This document shows positions 1 to 5,156 of a stretch of 5,156 bases of DNA, in pieces. The notes under the pieces are model-generated. The model saw only the letters and a list, made by a program, of their open reading frames with translations, searched no databases and was not told the DNA's origin. Within the stretch, counting starts at the first letter, position 1; the number at the start of each line of letters is the position of its first letter. Position numbers and translations under genes: made by a program. Source of the DNA: an uncultured Eubacteriales bacterium (GTDB lineage: Bacteria > Bacillota > Clostridia > Oscillospirales > Acutalibacteraceae); contig OMRJ01000073.1 of NCBI GenBank assembly GCA_900313475.1, positions 1 through 5,156 on the forward strand. Reading direction: 5' to 3'.

Positions 1-531
1 ATCGCCGAACTGCCAGAACGGAGCAAGCACCTCATAGTCCGCGTCGGCAGTGATGATACCGTCGCCTGCAAGATGGTACTTTTCGGCTGTGGTGTCGTCG
101 CCTACGATATAAATATCATGGCTTCTGACAATGCCCGCCTTAAAGAAAGCCTTAACGAGCTTTTTGGCAGCCTTGATAAACTTCTTGTTCTTTTTGGGCT
201 TCCACCTTGTATATTTGCCGCATTTTTTGTTAAACGCTTCAATGAAAGCGGCGTCGCCCGAATCGGCAACGGCATTTGCCCACATATCGAAAACGTCTTT
301 CTTTCTGCCGACCTTGCCTCTTGACACGGAGTACATAGCTTCATACATACCCGCAAAGCTCTCGGCATTGGCATGAAGACCCGCGACAAGCGCGTTTTTG
401 GCGGAAAACTCTTTTGCCTCTCCCTTTTTGCCGCCTTTCAGGAGGAAAACGAGAGTTGCTGCGCCGGCACCTATCACGGCTGCGATAATGCACGCCCAAA
501 TGATGTTATTATAGACTATGTAAAGAACCAT
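1..531 (-). CDS. Unrecognised single-pass membrane protein, partial (C-terminus beyond the window edge)
   Basis: I do not recognise this protein. The frame opens at an ATG whose first base is 531 and runs without a stop to base 1, giving 177 visible residues. The start is supported by AAGGGG (539-544), 7 bases upstream, and by a consensus promoter further up. Residues about 9-31 form one hydrophobic segment, immediately followed by a basic patch (KGGKKGEAK). By the positive-inside rule this suggests an outside N-terminus and a cytoplasmic C-terminal body, with no typical cleaved signal peptide. Residues 42-107 look helical and soluble (for example VFDMWANAVADSGDAAF). Residues 111-131 are strongly lysine-rich and amphipathic, a possible nucleic-acid or lipid-contacting helix. 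Residues 138-177 turn acidic and mixed (IVGDDTTAEKY, GDGIITADADYEV), suggesting a second small domain. It lies 96 bases after the U32 gene but has its own promoter. That it is a real gene is well supported; its function is unknown. Confidence 0.85.
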   Translation of the reverse strand, partial: MVLYIVYNNIIWACIIAAVIGAGAATLVFLLKGGKKGEAKEFSAKNALVAGLHANAESFAGMYEAMYSVSRGKVGRKKDVFDMWANAVADSGDAAFIEAFNKKCGKYTRWKPKKNKKFIKAAKKLVKAFFKAGIVRSHDIYIVGDDTTAEKYHLAGDGIITADADYEVLAPFWQFGD

Positions 532-538
532 AACCTAA

Positions 539-544
539 CCCCTT
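539..544 (-). promoter_or_regulatory. Ribosome binding site of the membrane protein gene
   Basis: AAGGGG on the minus strand with 7 bases before the ATG at 531. It fixes the start of the edge-truncated membrane protein gene. Confidence 0.75.
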
Positions 545-583
545 ATTCTCTTTCGATAATTCCGTTTACACGGATGTGCTTTT

Positions 584-612
584 ATTATATATATTTTATC
601 ATTGCTTGTCAA
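584..612 (-). promoter_or_regulatory. Perfect consensus sigma-A promoter for the membrane protein gene
   Basis: On the minus strand TTGACA (607-612) is followed by a 17-base spacer and TATAAT (584-589), which is 12 of 12 consensus positions at optimal spacing. The spacer is very AT-rich. The predicted transcript start is near 577, giving a leader of about 46 bases before the ATG at 531. The leader can form a small hairpin, a 5-bp stem TCCGT/ACGGA (561-574) right after the predicted start. The promoter begins 16 bases after the U32 stop codon, so the membrane protein gene can be transcribed independently of the upstream operon. I see no clear intrinsic terminator between the two genes, so read-through from the operon is also possible. 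Confidence 0.85.
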
Positions 613-627
613 CAAAATATCCGATTT

Positions 628-1818
628 TTATATGCGCTTTCTCAACATATCGCCGACAAGCAGCTTTTTATCGCAGTAAACGGTAACATTTTCCTGCACG
701 AGAATCGCTTCGTCCTTTTCGACTCCGTCCTCTCCGACAATGCCGAGAACGGTTGTTTTTTCGCCTATGGAGCGAGGAGACAGGATTTCGAGCACATCTC
801 CCTTTTTGAAACGGTTGCGCATTTCAACGATGTACGTGCCGTCGGGCTTTTCTTCGAGCACGATGCCGATAAAAGAGCAGCTCTGACGGTACAGACCGTC
901 GTTTTCGGGAGACGCTTTTGCTTCGCCGAAGTAAAAGCCTGCGGAATACGGACGGTGACTCGCGCAGTCGAGTTCGTTTTCACACTGTTCGAGAGTGGCG
1001 GCGCCGTCCATAAATTTGCGATAGGCATTGACGACAGTCGCCACATAATACGGAGATTTCATGCGTCCCTCTATCTTAAAGGACGTGACACCCGCGTCCG
1101 CGAGGCGGTCAAGAAACGATATGGACTTAAGGTCGGTGGACGAAAGAACGGCTGTGGCGCCTGCCTCCTCAATCACCGGAATAAACATGTTTTGACGTTT
1201 TTCCTCAACGAGGTAGTAATTCCAGCGGCACGGCTGCGAGCACTGTCCTCTGTTGCCGGAGCGGTTGTTCATAAACGAGCTTAACAGACAGCGCCCCGAA
1301 TAAGCCATGCACATTGCGCCGTGGACGAAAACCTCGATTTCGCAGTCGGACGGAATATTGCCTTTGAGCCGTTCGATTTCGGTCATCGTCATTTCTCTGC
1401 CGAGCACGACGCGTTTTGCGCCGAGAGAATGCCACATCTCTATTGTTTTGTAATTCTGTGTATTTGCCTGAGTGCTGATATGAACCTCAAGCGACGGGCA
1501 CTTTTCGCGCAGCTCCGCAAGCACGCCGAGGTCGGACACGATGACCGCGTCAACACCGATTTCAAGCAGTTCTGCGCCGTATGCCCCTACAAGCGGTATT
1601 TCGTCGTTATTCGCGAAACAGTTCACCGTAACATACAGCTTTTTGCCGAGCGAGTGGGTATAATCAACGGCTTTTTTCAGCTCGTCAAACGAAAACGACG
1701 AGCTTCCCGCACGGAGCTGGAGCATCGGGCCGCCGCAGTAAACGGCATCCGCGCCGAAACAGAGCGCGGTCTTCAGTCCCTCAAACGAGCCTGCGGGAGC
1801 AAGCAATTCTACATTCAT
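628..1818 (-). CDS. trhP: U32-family Fe-S protein, probable tRNA 5-hydroxyuridine synthase (TrhP/YrrO type; often annotated as peptidase U32)
   Basis: 396 residues. The start is the ATG at 1818, because GGAGAG (1825-1830) lies 6 bases upstream and residues 2-30 (NVELLAPAGSFEGLKTAL, then YCGG) are the family N-terminus; a longer frame from 1857 would add 13 residues overlapping pepV. Residues 162-180 fit the peptidase U32 signature: E162, F164, G167, A168, C170, then G175, C177 and S180. A second pair, C193 and C197 (GQCSQPCR), completes the four-cysteine set typical of the family. KIEGRMKSPYYVA (248-260) is another family block. Residues about 312-396 form the small beta-rich C-terminal domain found in TrhP/YrrO but not in RlhA. 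Known family members use prephenate and an Fe-S cluster to hydroxylate U34 of tRNAs; the historic protease label is probably wrong for this branch. The exact substrate here is inferred. It follows pepV by 22 bases in the same operon. Confidence 0.92.
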   Translation of the reverse strand: MNVELLAPAGSFEGLKTALCFGADAVYCGGPMLQLRAGSSSFSFDELKKAVDYTHSLGKKLYVTVNCFANNDEIPLVGAYGAELLEIGVDAVIVSDLGVLAELREKCPSLEVHISTQANTQNYKTIEMWHSLGAKRVVLGREMTMTEIERLKGNIPSDCEIEVFVHGAMCMAYSGRCLLSSFMNNRSGNRGQCSQPCRWNYYLVEEKRQNMFIPVIEEAGATAVLSSTDLKSISFLDRLADAGVTSFKIEGRMKSPYYVATVVNAYRKFMDGAATLEQCENELDCASHRPYSAGFYFGEAKASPENDGLYRQSCSFIGIVLEEKPDGTYIVEMRNRFKKGDVLEILSPRSIGEKTTVLGIVGEDGVEKDEAILVQENVTVYCDKKLLVGDMLRKRI

Positions 1819-1824
1819 ATTATA

Positions 1825-1830
1825 CTCTCC
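1825..1830 (-). promoter_or_regulatory. Ribosome binding site deciding the U32 gene start
   Basis: GGAGAG on the minus strand, 6 bases before the ATG at 1818. It favours this start over the in-frame ATG at 1857, which lies inside the end of pepV and would add 13 residues absent from the usual family N-terminus. Confidence 0.8.
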
Positions 1831-1840
1831 GATTAACGTT

Positions 1841-3229
1841 TTAATAACAAATGTCAATAATTATCTGCGCGTACATTTTTGCGGTCAGCAGCATTTCCTT
1901 CACGTCGGCAAATTCGTCCGCGCCGTGCATGTGATAATCTCTGCCGGGGAACTCGATGCCGAATGCGATGCCTCCGGGGATATCGTGAACGTATGTGCCG
2001 CCGCCGATTGCGAGACACTCTCCCTTAAGCCCGGTCACGTCCTCATACACTCTGAGCGCCTCAACGACAAGCGGCGAGTTTTCGTCAACCACATGAGCGG
2101 GACGGACGTGACTGTCGTCGGACGGAGTAAAGCCCGCGCTCTCAAACACCGCGTCGGACGGAATTTTCACGCTCATATCGTCGGAGCACACGGGGCAGCG
2201 CGCGTCATAATTGCACGAAAGACTTTCCCCGTCAAACTTCATTACTCCGAAATTGAGAGTCAGCGCACCCGACTCGGCGTCTCCCTGCGCGATTCCGAGA
2301 CTTTCTCCGTCGGTTTCGCCGTGCGGGAACGTGTTTTTAAGAAAAGTGAGAGTCTCTTTCAGCGGTGTGTCAAGCGACGCGAGCACCTCGACAAGAGCCG
2401 TCTGCGCATTCACACCCATTTCGGGCGTGGACGCATGGGCGGTCTGTCCCTCGCACAGCACGTATGCCCCGCCGTCCTTTTCCGAAACGGTGAAGCGTGT
2501 GCCCGTCTTTTCCGCAACAGGCTCGCAAAGCGGCTTCAATTCGTCCGCGCCGATGCCGGTCACAAGCGCGCCCGCCTTGCCGGGGACGATATTCTGCGTA
2601 ACGCCGCCGTCTATTCTCTCGATGCGAACCTTTCCCGTCTGTTTTTCAAAATGCTTTTCGTACGCGGGCGCAAAGCGTCCCTTTTCAATATTTATAAGCG
2701 GATACTGCGCATCGGGTGAGAGCGTGTAATCAAGCACCGGACGGTGCGCAAAGTAGTATTCCATATCCTCGCTGCCCGTCTCCTCCGCGCAGCCGAGCAC
2801 GAGACGCACACCGGTTTTCGGTTCGCCGAGAACATCGCGCACAGCCTCCATCGCATAGATGCACGCAAGCGCCGCGCCCTTGTCGTCGGTGGTTCCTCTG
2901 CCGTAGACCGTGTCGCCCTCACGCTTCATGTTATACGGCTCCCTTGTCCAGCCGTCACCCTCCGGCACAACGTCAAGATGTGCCAAAAGCATGAGCACAG
3001 GCGCTTTGCCGAGATCCGTCTCCCCTGCGTAATAACCGTAGTTCGTCATGTCGAAGCCGTGAGACGCGAGTATCCCCTCCGCAGTATCAAGCACCTCGGC
3101 ACAGCCGCGCCCGAACGGGTATTCGCCCTCCGGTGCGGTGCGCACGCTCTTTTTATCAATCAGAAGCTTAAGCTCCTCCGCATATTTTTCAAAATTCTTT
3201 TCCAGCAGCGCTGCAACAGCGTTATTCAT
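1841..3229 (-). CDS. pepV: M20-family metallodipeptidase, PepV/Sapep type
   Basis: 462 residues, close to the roughly 470 of characterised PepV and Sapep. It should be a cytoplasmic two-metal (zinc or manganese) dipeptidase that trims dipeptides from imported or recycled peptides; no signal peptide is seen. Visible motifs are LLAHLDVVPEGDGW with H84 and D86; YGRGTTDDKG with bridging-metal D115; GCAEETGSED with E149 (general base) and E150 (metal ligand); SPDAQYP with D173; TAHAST with lid histidine H265; and YHMHGADEF with H435. These sit three or four residues before the corresponding PepV residues as I recall them, so the active site looks complete. The start is the ATG at 3229, with AAGGAAAG 8 bases upstream and the family-like MNNAVAALLEKNFEKY. 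The frame stays open to an earlier ATG at 3346, but that extension would cross the promoter and inverted repeat and does not look like protein. It is first in an operon with the U32 gene. Confidence 0.95.
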   Translation of the reverse strand: MNNAVAALLEKNFEKYAEELKLLIDKKSVRTAPEGEYPFGRGCAEVLDTAEGILASHGFDMTNYGYYAGETDLGKAPVLMLLAHLDVVPEGDGWTREPYNMKREGDTVYGRGTTDDKGAALACIYAMEAVRDVLGEPKTGVRLVLGCAEETGSEDMEYYFAHRPVLDYTLSPDAQYPLINIEKGRFAPAYEKHFEKQTGKVRIERIDGGVTQNIVPGKAGALVTGIGADELKPLCEPVAEKTGTRFTVSEKDGGAYVLCEGQTAHASTPEMGVNAQTALVEVLASLDTPLKETLTFLKNTFPHGETDGESLGIAQGDAESGALTLNFGVMKFDGESLSCNYDARCPVCSDDMSVKIPSDAVFESAGFTPSDDSHVRPAHVVDENSPLVVEALRVYEDVTGLKGECLAIGGGTYVHDIPGGIAFGIEFPGRDYHMHGADEFADVKEMLLTAKMYAQIIIDICY

Positions 3230-3237
3230 AAAAAACA

Positions 3238-3245
3238 CTTTCCTT
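3238..3245 (-). promoter_or_regulatory. Ribosome binding site deciding the pepV start
   Basis: AAGGAAAG on the minus strand, 8 bases before the ATG at 3229. It supports this start over the in-frame ATG at 3346, which would add 39 residues encoded by promoter and hairpin sequence. Confidence 0.8.
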
Positions 3246-3253
3246 TCGGCGGC

Positions 3254-3295
3254 AAAAAACCGACCGGAAAAATAGTACCACATTTCGGTCGGTTT
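3254..3295 (-). terminator. Inverted repeat with U-tract before pepV: intrinsic terminator or operator
   Basis: On the minus strand AAACCGACCGAAA (3283-3295) can pair with TTTCCGGTCGGTTT (3257-3270) around a 12-base loop, with one bulged base. The stem has a GC-rich core (CCGACC/GGTCGG) and runs into TTTTTT (3254-3259), the form of a Rho-independent terminator reading leftward. It would stop transcripts arriving from the ligase/carrier block or starting in the gap. A candidate pepV promoter has its -10 inside the loop and the CCGACC arm in its spacer, so the same repeat could instead be a repressor operator. A rightward terminator is less likely, since only TTT follows on that side. Confidence 0.5.
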
Positions 3296-3300
3296 GTCTA
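3272..3300 (-). promoter_or_regulatory. Candidate extended -10 sigma-A promoter for pepV and the U32 gene
   Basis: On the minus strand TAGACA (3295-3300, 5 of 6 to TTGACA) is followed by a 17-base spacer ending in TGG, then TACTAT (3272-3277, 4 of 6 to TATAAT). The TG one base before the -10 makes an extended -10. The predicted start is near 3265, a leader of about 36 bases containing the pepV ribosome binding site. It is the best promoter I find in the gap. It overlaps the inverted repeat 3254-3295, whose arms sit in the spacer and at the predicted start point. A promoter inside the hairpin would explain how pepV is expressed although a terminator-like structure lies only 9 bases before its ribosome binding site. 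Confidence 0.5.
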
Positions 3301-3550
3301 TACATATTCGGCAATGCGGCAAACCGCGCTGCAATGATGTCCGCAAAAAAACTTCGTTTCACGGGAGCCGGAACTCCTGCGGATTCGGTTTTATATGCTC
3401 CGCAACAATTTAATGTTTCCCCGTCGCCCGACCGAACGGCATTTGCACGCGTTTTCCGCCTCTCCCTCGCTTCCCAACGTGAACCTTGCAAGTCGCTTTA
3501 GAGTTCGTCGGTAACTACGCCTCAGCGGACTTCCGCCGCAGAGCATTGAT
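3301..3550. other. Gene-free intergenic stretch, contents unknown
   Basis: Part of the 439-base gap between pepV and the carrier protein gene. Short open frames exist here on the minus strand (3391-3591 and 3222-3491), but they lack a convincing ribosome binding site, are rich in Arg and Ser in the way of translated non-coding DNA, and cross the terminator or promoter, so I do not call them. I see no tRNA or rRNA. Local structure includes a hairpin at 3311-3332 (core GCGG/CCGC, loop CAAA) just upstream of the pepV -35, a short repeat GCGGA/TCCGC at 3525-3536, and a run of seven T on the minus strand at 3345-3351 without an adjacent strong stem. It could be a dispersed intergenic repeat or a small RNA; neither can be shown from one window. 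Confidence 0.5.
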
Positions 3551-3591
3551 ATGCCCGTCATGCACAAAAACGCCCGTCGACGGACGGGCAT
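3551..3591 (-). terminator. Probable intrinsic terminator after the carrier protein gene, with a competing longer stem
   Basis: On the minus strand GCCCGTC (3583-3589), a CGTC loop and GACGGGC (3572-3578) form a perfect 7-bp GC-rich hairpin, followed by G and TTTTT (3566-3570), a Rho-independent terminator about 80 bases after the carrier protein stop. The same 5' arm extended by two bases (3583-3591) can instead pair over a perfect 9 bp with GACGGGCAT at 3551-3559, which would put the T-run inside the loop and abolish the terminator. The T-tract is short, so termination may be partial. Confidence 0.6.
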
Positions 3592-3601
3592 TGCATGGAT
3601 T

Positions 3602-3626
3602 GAAATAATTACACTGTGATTATTTC
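3602..3626. repeat. 25-bp near-perfect palindrome in the 3' flank of the carrier protein gene
   Basis: The left arm GAAATAATTACA and right arm TGTGATTATTTC surround a single central C at 3614, and 11 of 12 positions are complementary. It is AT-rich, so it would be only a weak RNA hairpin and no T-run follows. The shape resembles an operator for a dimeric DNA-binding protein, but there is no recognisable promoter beside it. Function unknown. Confidence 0.6.
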
Positions 3627-3645
3627 GTCAATTTTATGATTTGCC

Positions 3646-3659
3646 GTCGGGAATCCGAC
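3646..3659. repeat. Short hairpin just after the carrier protein stop
   Basis: GTCGG (3646-3650) and CCGAC (3655-3659) form a 5-bp GC-rich stem with a 4-base loop, beginning about 10 bases past the carrier protein stop. No T-run follows on either strand, so it is not a terminator by itself. It may protect the 3' end or be incidental. Confidence 0.35.
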
Positions 3660-3668
3660 AGATACACA

Positions 3669-3887
3669 TCATCCTTCAATTATTTTCATCGCGTCTCCGA
3701 CCGTGCGGATATTCATTGCGTCTCTGTCCGATATAACCACGCCGTATTCCGTTTCGAGCCGCGTGGCAAGATCGGCAAGCTGCAAAGAATCCATGCCGAG
3801 ATCTGCCCTTAAATCGGCATCTTCCGTAATTGCGGACGGATCCGTGTCTACATAATCGGTCAAAATTTCAATAATCCTGTCATCCAT
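3669..3887 (-). CDS. Acyl carrier protein (phosphopantetheine-binding)
   Basis: 72 residues, acidic, the usual length of a free-standing carrier protein. The motif GMDSLQ places the phosphopantetheine attachment serine at S34, at the start of the second helix, followed by LADLATRLETEYGVVI as expected for this fold. The start is the ATG at 3887. It overlaps the last 8 bases of the ligase gene (ATG of this gene and TGA of the ligase within ATGGATGA), so translation is probably coupled; an AAAGG (3899-3903) lies 11 bases upstream, slightly far. Beside a dedicated acyl-activating enzyme and away from fatty acid synthesis genes, it is more likely a specialised carrier that accepts an acyl group from that ligase than the housekeeping AcpP. 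A DltC-like role with D-alanine is possible by analogy but the ligase does not look like DltA. The acyl group is unknown. Confidence 0.92.
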   Translation of the reverse strand: MDDRIIEILTDYVDTDPSAITEDADLRADLGMDSLQLADLATRLETEYGVVISDRDAMNIRTVGDAMKIIEG

Positions 3888-5156
3888 AATTTCTTTCGCC
3901 TTTCATTTTGTATTCGTTGTATGTTTTTTCCGCTTCCGTGCGGATTATTTTCATCGTTGAAGTTTTTTTAAAACCGCCGGTCAAGGTCATGACATCGGAG
4001 ATTTTTTCATATGACGGCAGGCTTGCGTTCAGACGCGCCACCTCCGCGCCGACTTCCTTCGACAGCTCGCCGTGCGATTTGCCTCGGGATGCCGTTTCAC
4101 CGACACTCACCGCCATTGCAAGGTACTTCACACGCCCGGACGGCGTTTCTTTTTCGGACGGAAAAACAACAGCTTCTTCTATTATGTCCGAATTTTGCGT
4201 AAAATGGCCTTCGAGTTCTTCGGTATAAATATTTTTGCCGTTATCGAGAATGATTATGTTCTTTTTGCGTCCGGTTATGTAAAGCTCGCCGTGTCTGCCG
4301 AGGTAACCGCAGTCGCCCGTACGGAACCACTCGCCGTCAAACGAACGGCTGTCGGCGTCAGCGTCGCCGTAATACCCCTTTGCAACGTTTTTGCCGCGCA
4401 CCTCAATTTCACCGACCCCGTCCTCATCGGGTGAAGCAATGCGTATTTCGCAGCAGGGGAGACATTTTCCGACGCTGTTCGGCATTCTCCGGACATCACG
4501 GTTGAGAGTAACTATCGGCGAAGTCTCCGTCAACCCGTAGCCGACATAGATATCAAAACCGAGCGACGCGAGAAACGACGTTTTTTCGCCGTTCACGGGA
4601 GAACCTCCGACGGCGATCGCAGGAAAATTGCAGCCGAAGCGCTCCGTGACATCCGCGAAAAGAAAACGGCGGATATCAATGCCGAATTTCATCAGAAAAT
4701 CGCTGATTTTAACACCGCGGAGAAGCTTTTTCAGCTTTCCCTCCTCCCTTGCGCGCATTACGATTCCGTTGCATAAAGAATCAAGCAGCGCGGGTACGGC
4801 AGCCATTGCTTCGGGTCGGAACTCCCTGAGATTGCGTTCGAGGTGACGCAGACTGTCGTTTATATACAGCAGCGCATTCACGTATATCGCCGTCATATCG
4901 ACGCAGCTCAGCTCATACACATGATTCATCGGCAGCACGGACATTGCCGTGTTTATCGGCTTTATCGCGTGCGCAAGCCCGGTAAAATCGGAGCAGAAAT
5001 TGCCGTGCGTGAGCATAACGCCCTTGTTTGCTCCCGTGGTTCCGGATGTAAAAATTATCGCTGCGACATCGTCCTTCTTCGGCTCGGCACGGTCAAAATC
5101 CGAAAAATCCGTTACGGACGCTTTCACTCCGTCAATGTCGGCACATTTGATATTGC
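3880..5156 (-). CDS. ANL-superfamily acyl-activating ligase (long-chain acyl-CoA/acyl-ACP synthetase-like), N-terminus beyond the window
   Basis: 424 residues are visible. The frame stays open to base 5156, so the GTG at 5127 is an internal valine and roughly 110-150 N-terminal residues are missing. Core motifs in visible-fragment numbering are the ATP-binding loop FTSGTTGANKG (35-45), with Asn where Pro is usual; the YGLTET adenine-binding motif (206-211); FRTGD with the ribose-binding Asp (278-281); GRKKN (295-299) at the hinge to the C-terminal domain; and TSTMKIIR (398-405) with the probable catalytic Lys402. The enzyme should convert a carboxylic acid and ATP to an acyl-adenylate and transfer it to a thiol. 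The hinge and C-terminal motifs resemble long-chain acyl-CoA synthetases more than DltA or NRPS domains. Because the next gene is a carrier protein with an 8-base overlap, the natural acceptor is probably that protein rather than free CoA. The acid cannot be deduced. Confidence 0.92.
   Translation of the reverse strand, partial: NIKCADIDGVKASVTDFSDFDRAEPKKDDVAAIIFTSGTTGANKGVMLTHGNFCSDFTGLAHAIKPINTAMSVLPMNHVYELSCVDMTAIYVNALLYINDSLRHLERNLREFRPEAMAAVPALLDSLCNGIVMRAREEGKLKKLLRGVKISDFLMKFGIDIRRFLFADVTERFGCNFPAIAVGGSPVNGEKTSFLASLGFDIYVGYGLTETSPIVTLNRDVRRMPNSVGKCLPCCEIRIASPDEDGVGEIEVRGKNVAKGYYGDADADSRSFDGEWFRTGDCGYLGRHGELYITGRKKNIIILDNGKNIYTEELEGHFTQNSDIIEEAVVFPSEKETPSGRVKYLAMAVSVGETASRGKSHGELSKEVGAEVARLNASLPSYEKISDVMTLTGGFKKTSTMKIIRTEAEKTYNEYKMKGERNYG

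Noticed and set aside
373..1284. Long plus-strand open frame (303 codons) opposite the U32 gene
   Set aside because: It runs antisense to a gene with clear family motifs, has no family features of its own and lacks a good ribosome binding site. Long antisense frames arise from the codon bias of the real gene.
1819..1857. TTGACA (1852-1857) and TATAAT (1819-1824) on the minus strand as a promoter for the U32 gene
   Set aside because: The spacer would be 27 bases, far too long, and the TATAAT abuts the ATG so the transcript would start inside the gene. The close spacing to pepV points to a shared transcript.
1925..2719. Plus-strand open frame (264 codons) opposite pepV
   Set aside because: Antisense shadow of the dipeptidase, with no recognisable motifs and His/Arg-rich composition typical of reverse-complement translation.
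3254..3300. T-box riboswitch, because the loop contains TGGTAC
   Set aside because: The match stops there: the following bases are TATT rather than the conserved CGCG, and no specifier stem is evident upstream.
3345..3385. Possible terminator at the run of seven T (minus strand, 3345-3351)
   Set aside because: The nearest stem (GGAG/CTCC, about 3364-3377) is only 4 bp and ends more than ten bases from the T-run, so it does not have terminator geometry.
3391..3591. Possible 66-residue minus-strand protein in the gap
   Set aside because: It starts inside the terminator hairpin, has no ribosome binding site that I can see and has a non-protein-like composition.
4628..4846. Small plus-strand frames opposite the ligase gene (also around 3908-4434)
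   Set aside because: All are antisense to conserved ANL-family coding sequence and show no domain or ribosome binding signal.
1..5156. CRISPR array, insertion sequence, tRNA or phage genes
   Set aside because: No regularly spaced direct repeats, transposase motifs, tRNA cloverleaf or phage-like proteins were found in either strand.

Overview
The window fits a Bacillota genome, most likely an anaerobic gut-type Clostridia (Oscillospirales or a relative). The grounds are Gram-positive style ribosome binding sites (AAGGGG, GGAGAG, AAGGAAAG), sigma-A type promoters, a PepV-type dipeptidase, a U32 protein of the TrhP/YrrO kind, and an estimated GC of about half. This placement is inference. Every supportable gene lies on the minus strand, so the window is read from right to left.

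Right block (5156 to about 3550): the C-terminal three quarters of an ANL-superfamily acyl-activating ligase, cut by the window edge, overlaps by 8 bases a 72-residue acyl carrier protein. The ligase most likely activates a carboxylic acid as an adenylate and loads it on the partner carrier protein. A run of three inverted repeats follows, ending in a probable intrinsic terminator that has a competing alternative pairing.

Middle (about 3550 to 3230): a gene-free stretch, part of a 439-base gap. No convincing ORF, tRNA or rRNA is visible. Its pepV-proximal end holds an inverted repeat that looks like an intrinsic terminator and also encloses the -10 element of a good candidate promoter for the next gene.

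Left-centre (3229 to 628): a two-gene operon of a PepV/Sapep-type M20 metallodipeptidase followed, after 22 bases, by a U32-family Fe-S protein of the tRNA hydroxylation (TrhP) type. Both annotated starts are internal to longer open frames and were chosen from ribosome binding sites and family N-termini.

Left edge (627 to 1): a perfect consensus sigma-A promoter (TTGACA, 17 bases, TATAAT) drives an unrecognised single-pass membrane protein whose C-terminus lies beyond base 1.

The genes are mostly well-known housekeeping or accessory families, and I do not see a new multi-gene system. The items most worth a second look are the promoter-in-terminator arrangement before pepV, the competing hairpins after the carrier protein, the unknown membrane protein, and the unseen remainder of the ligase/carrier cluster to the right.
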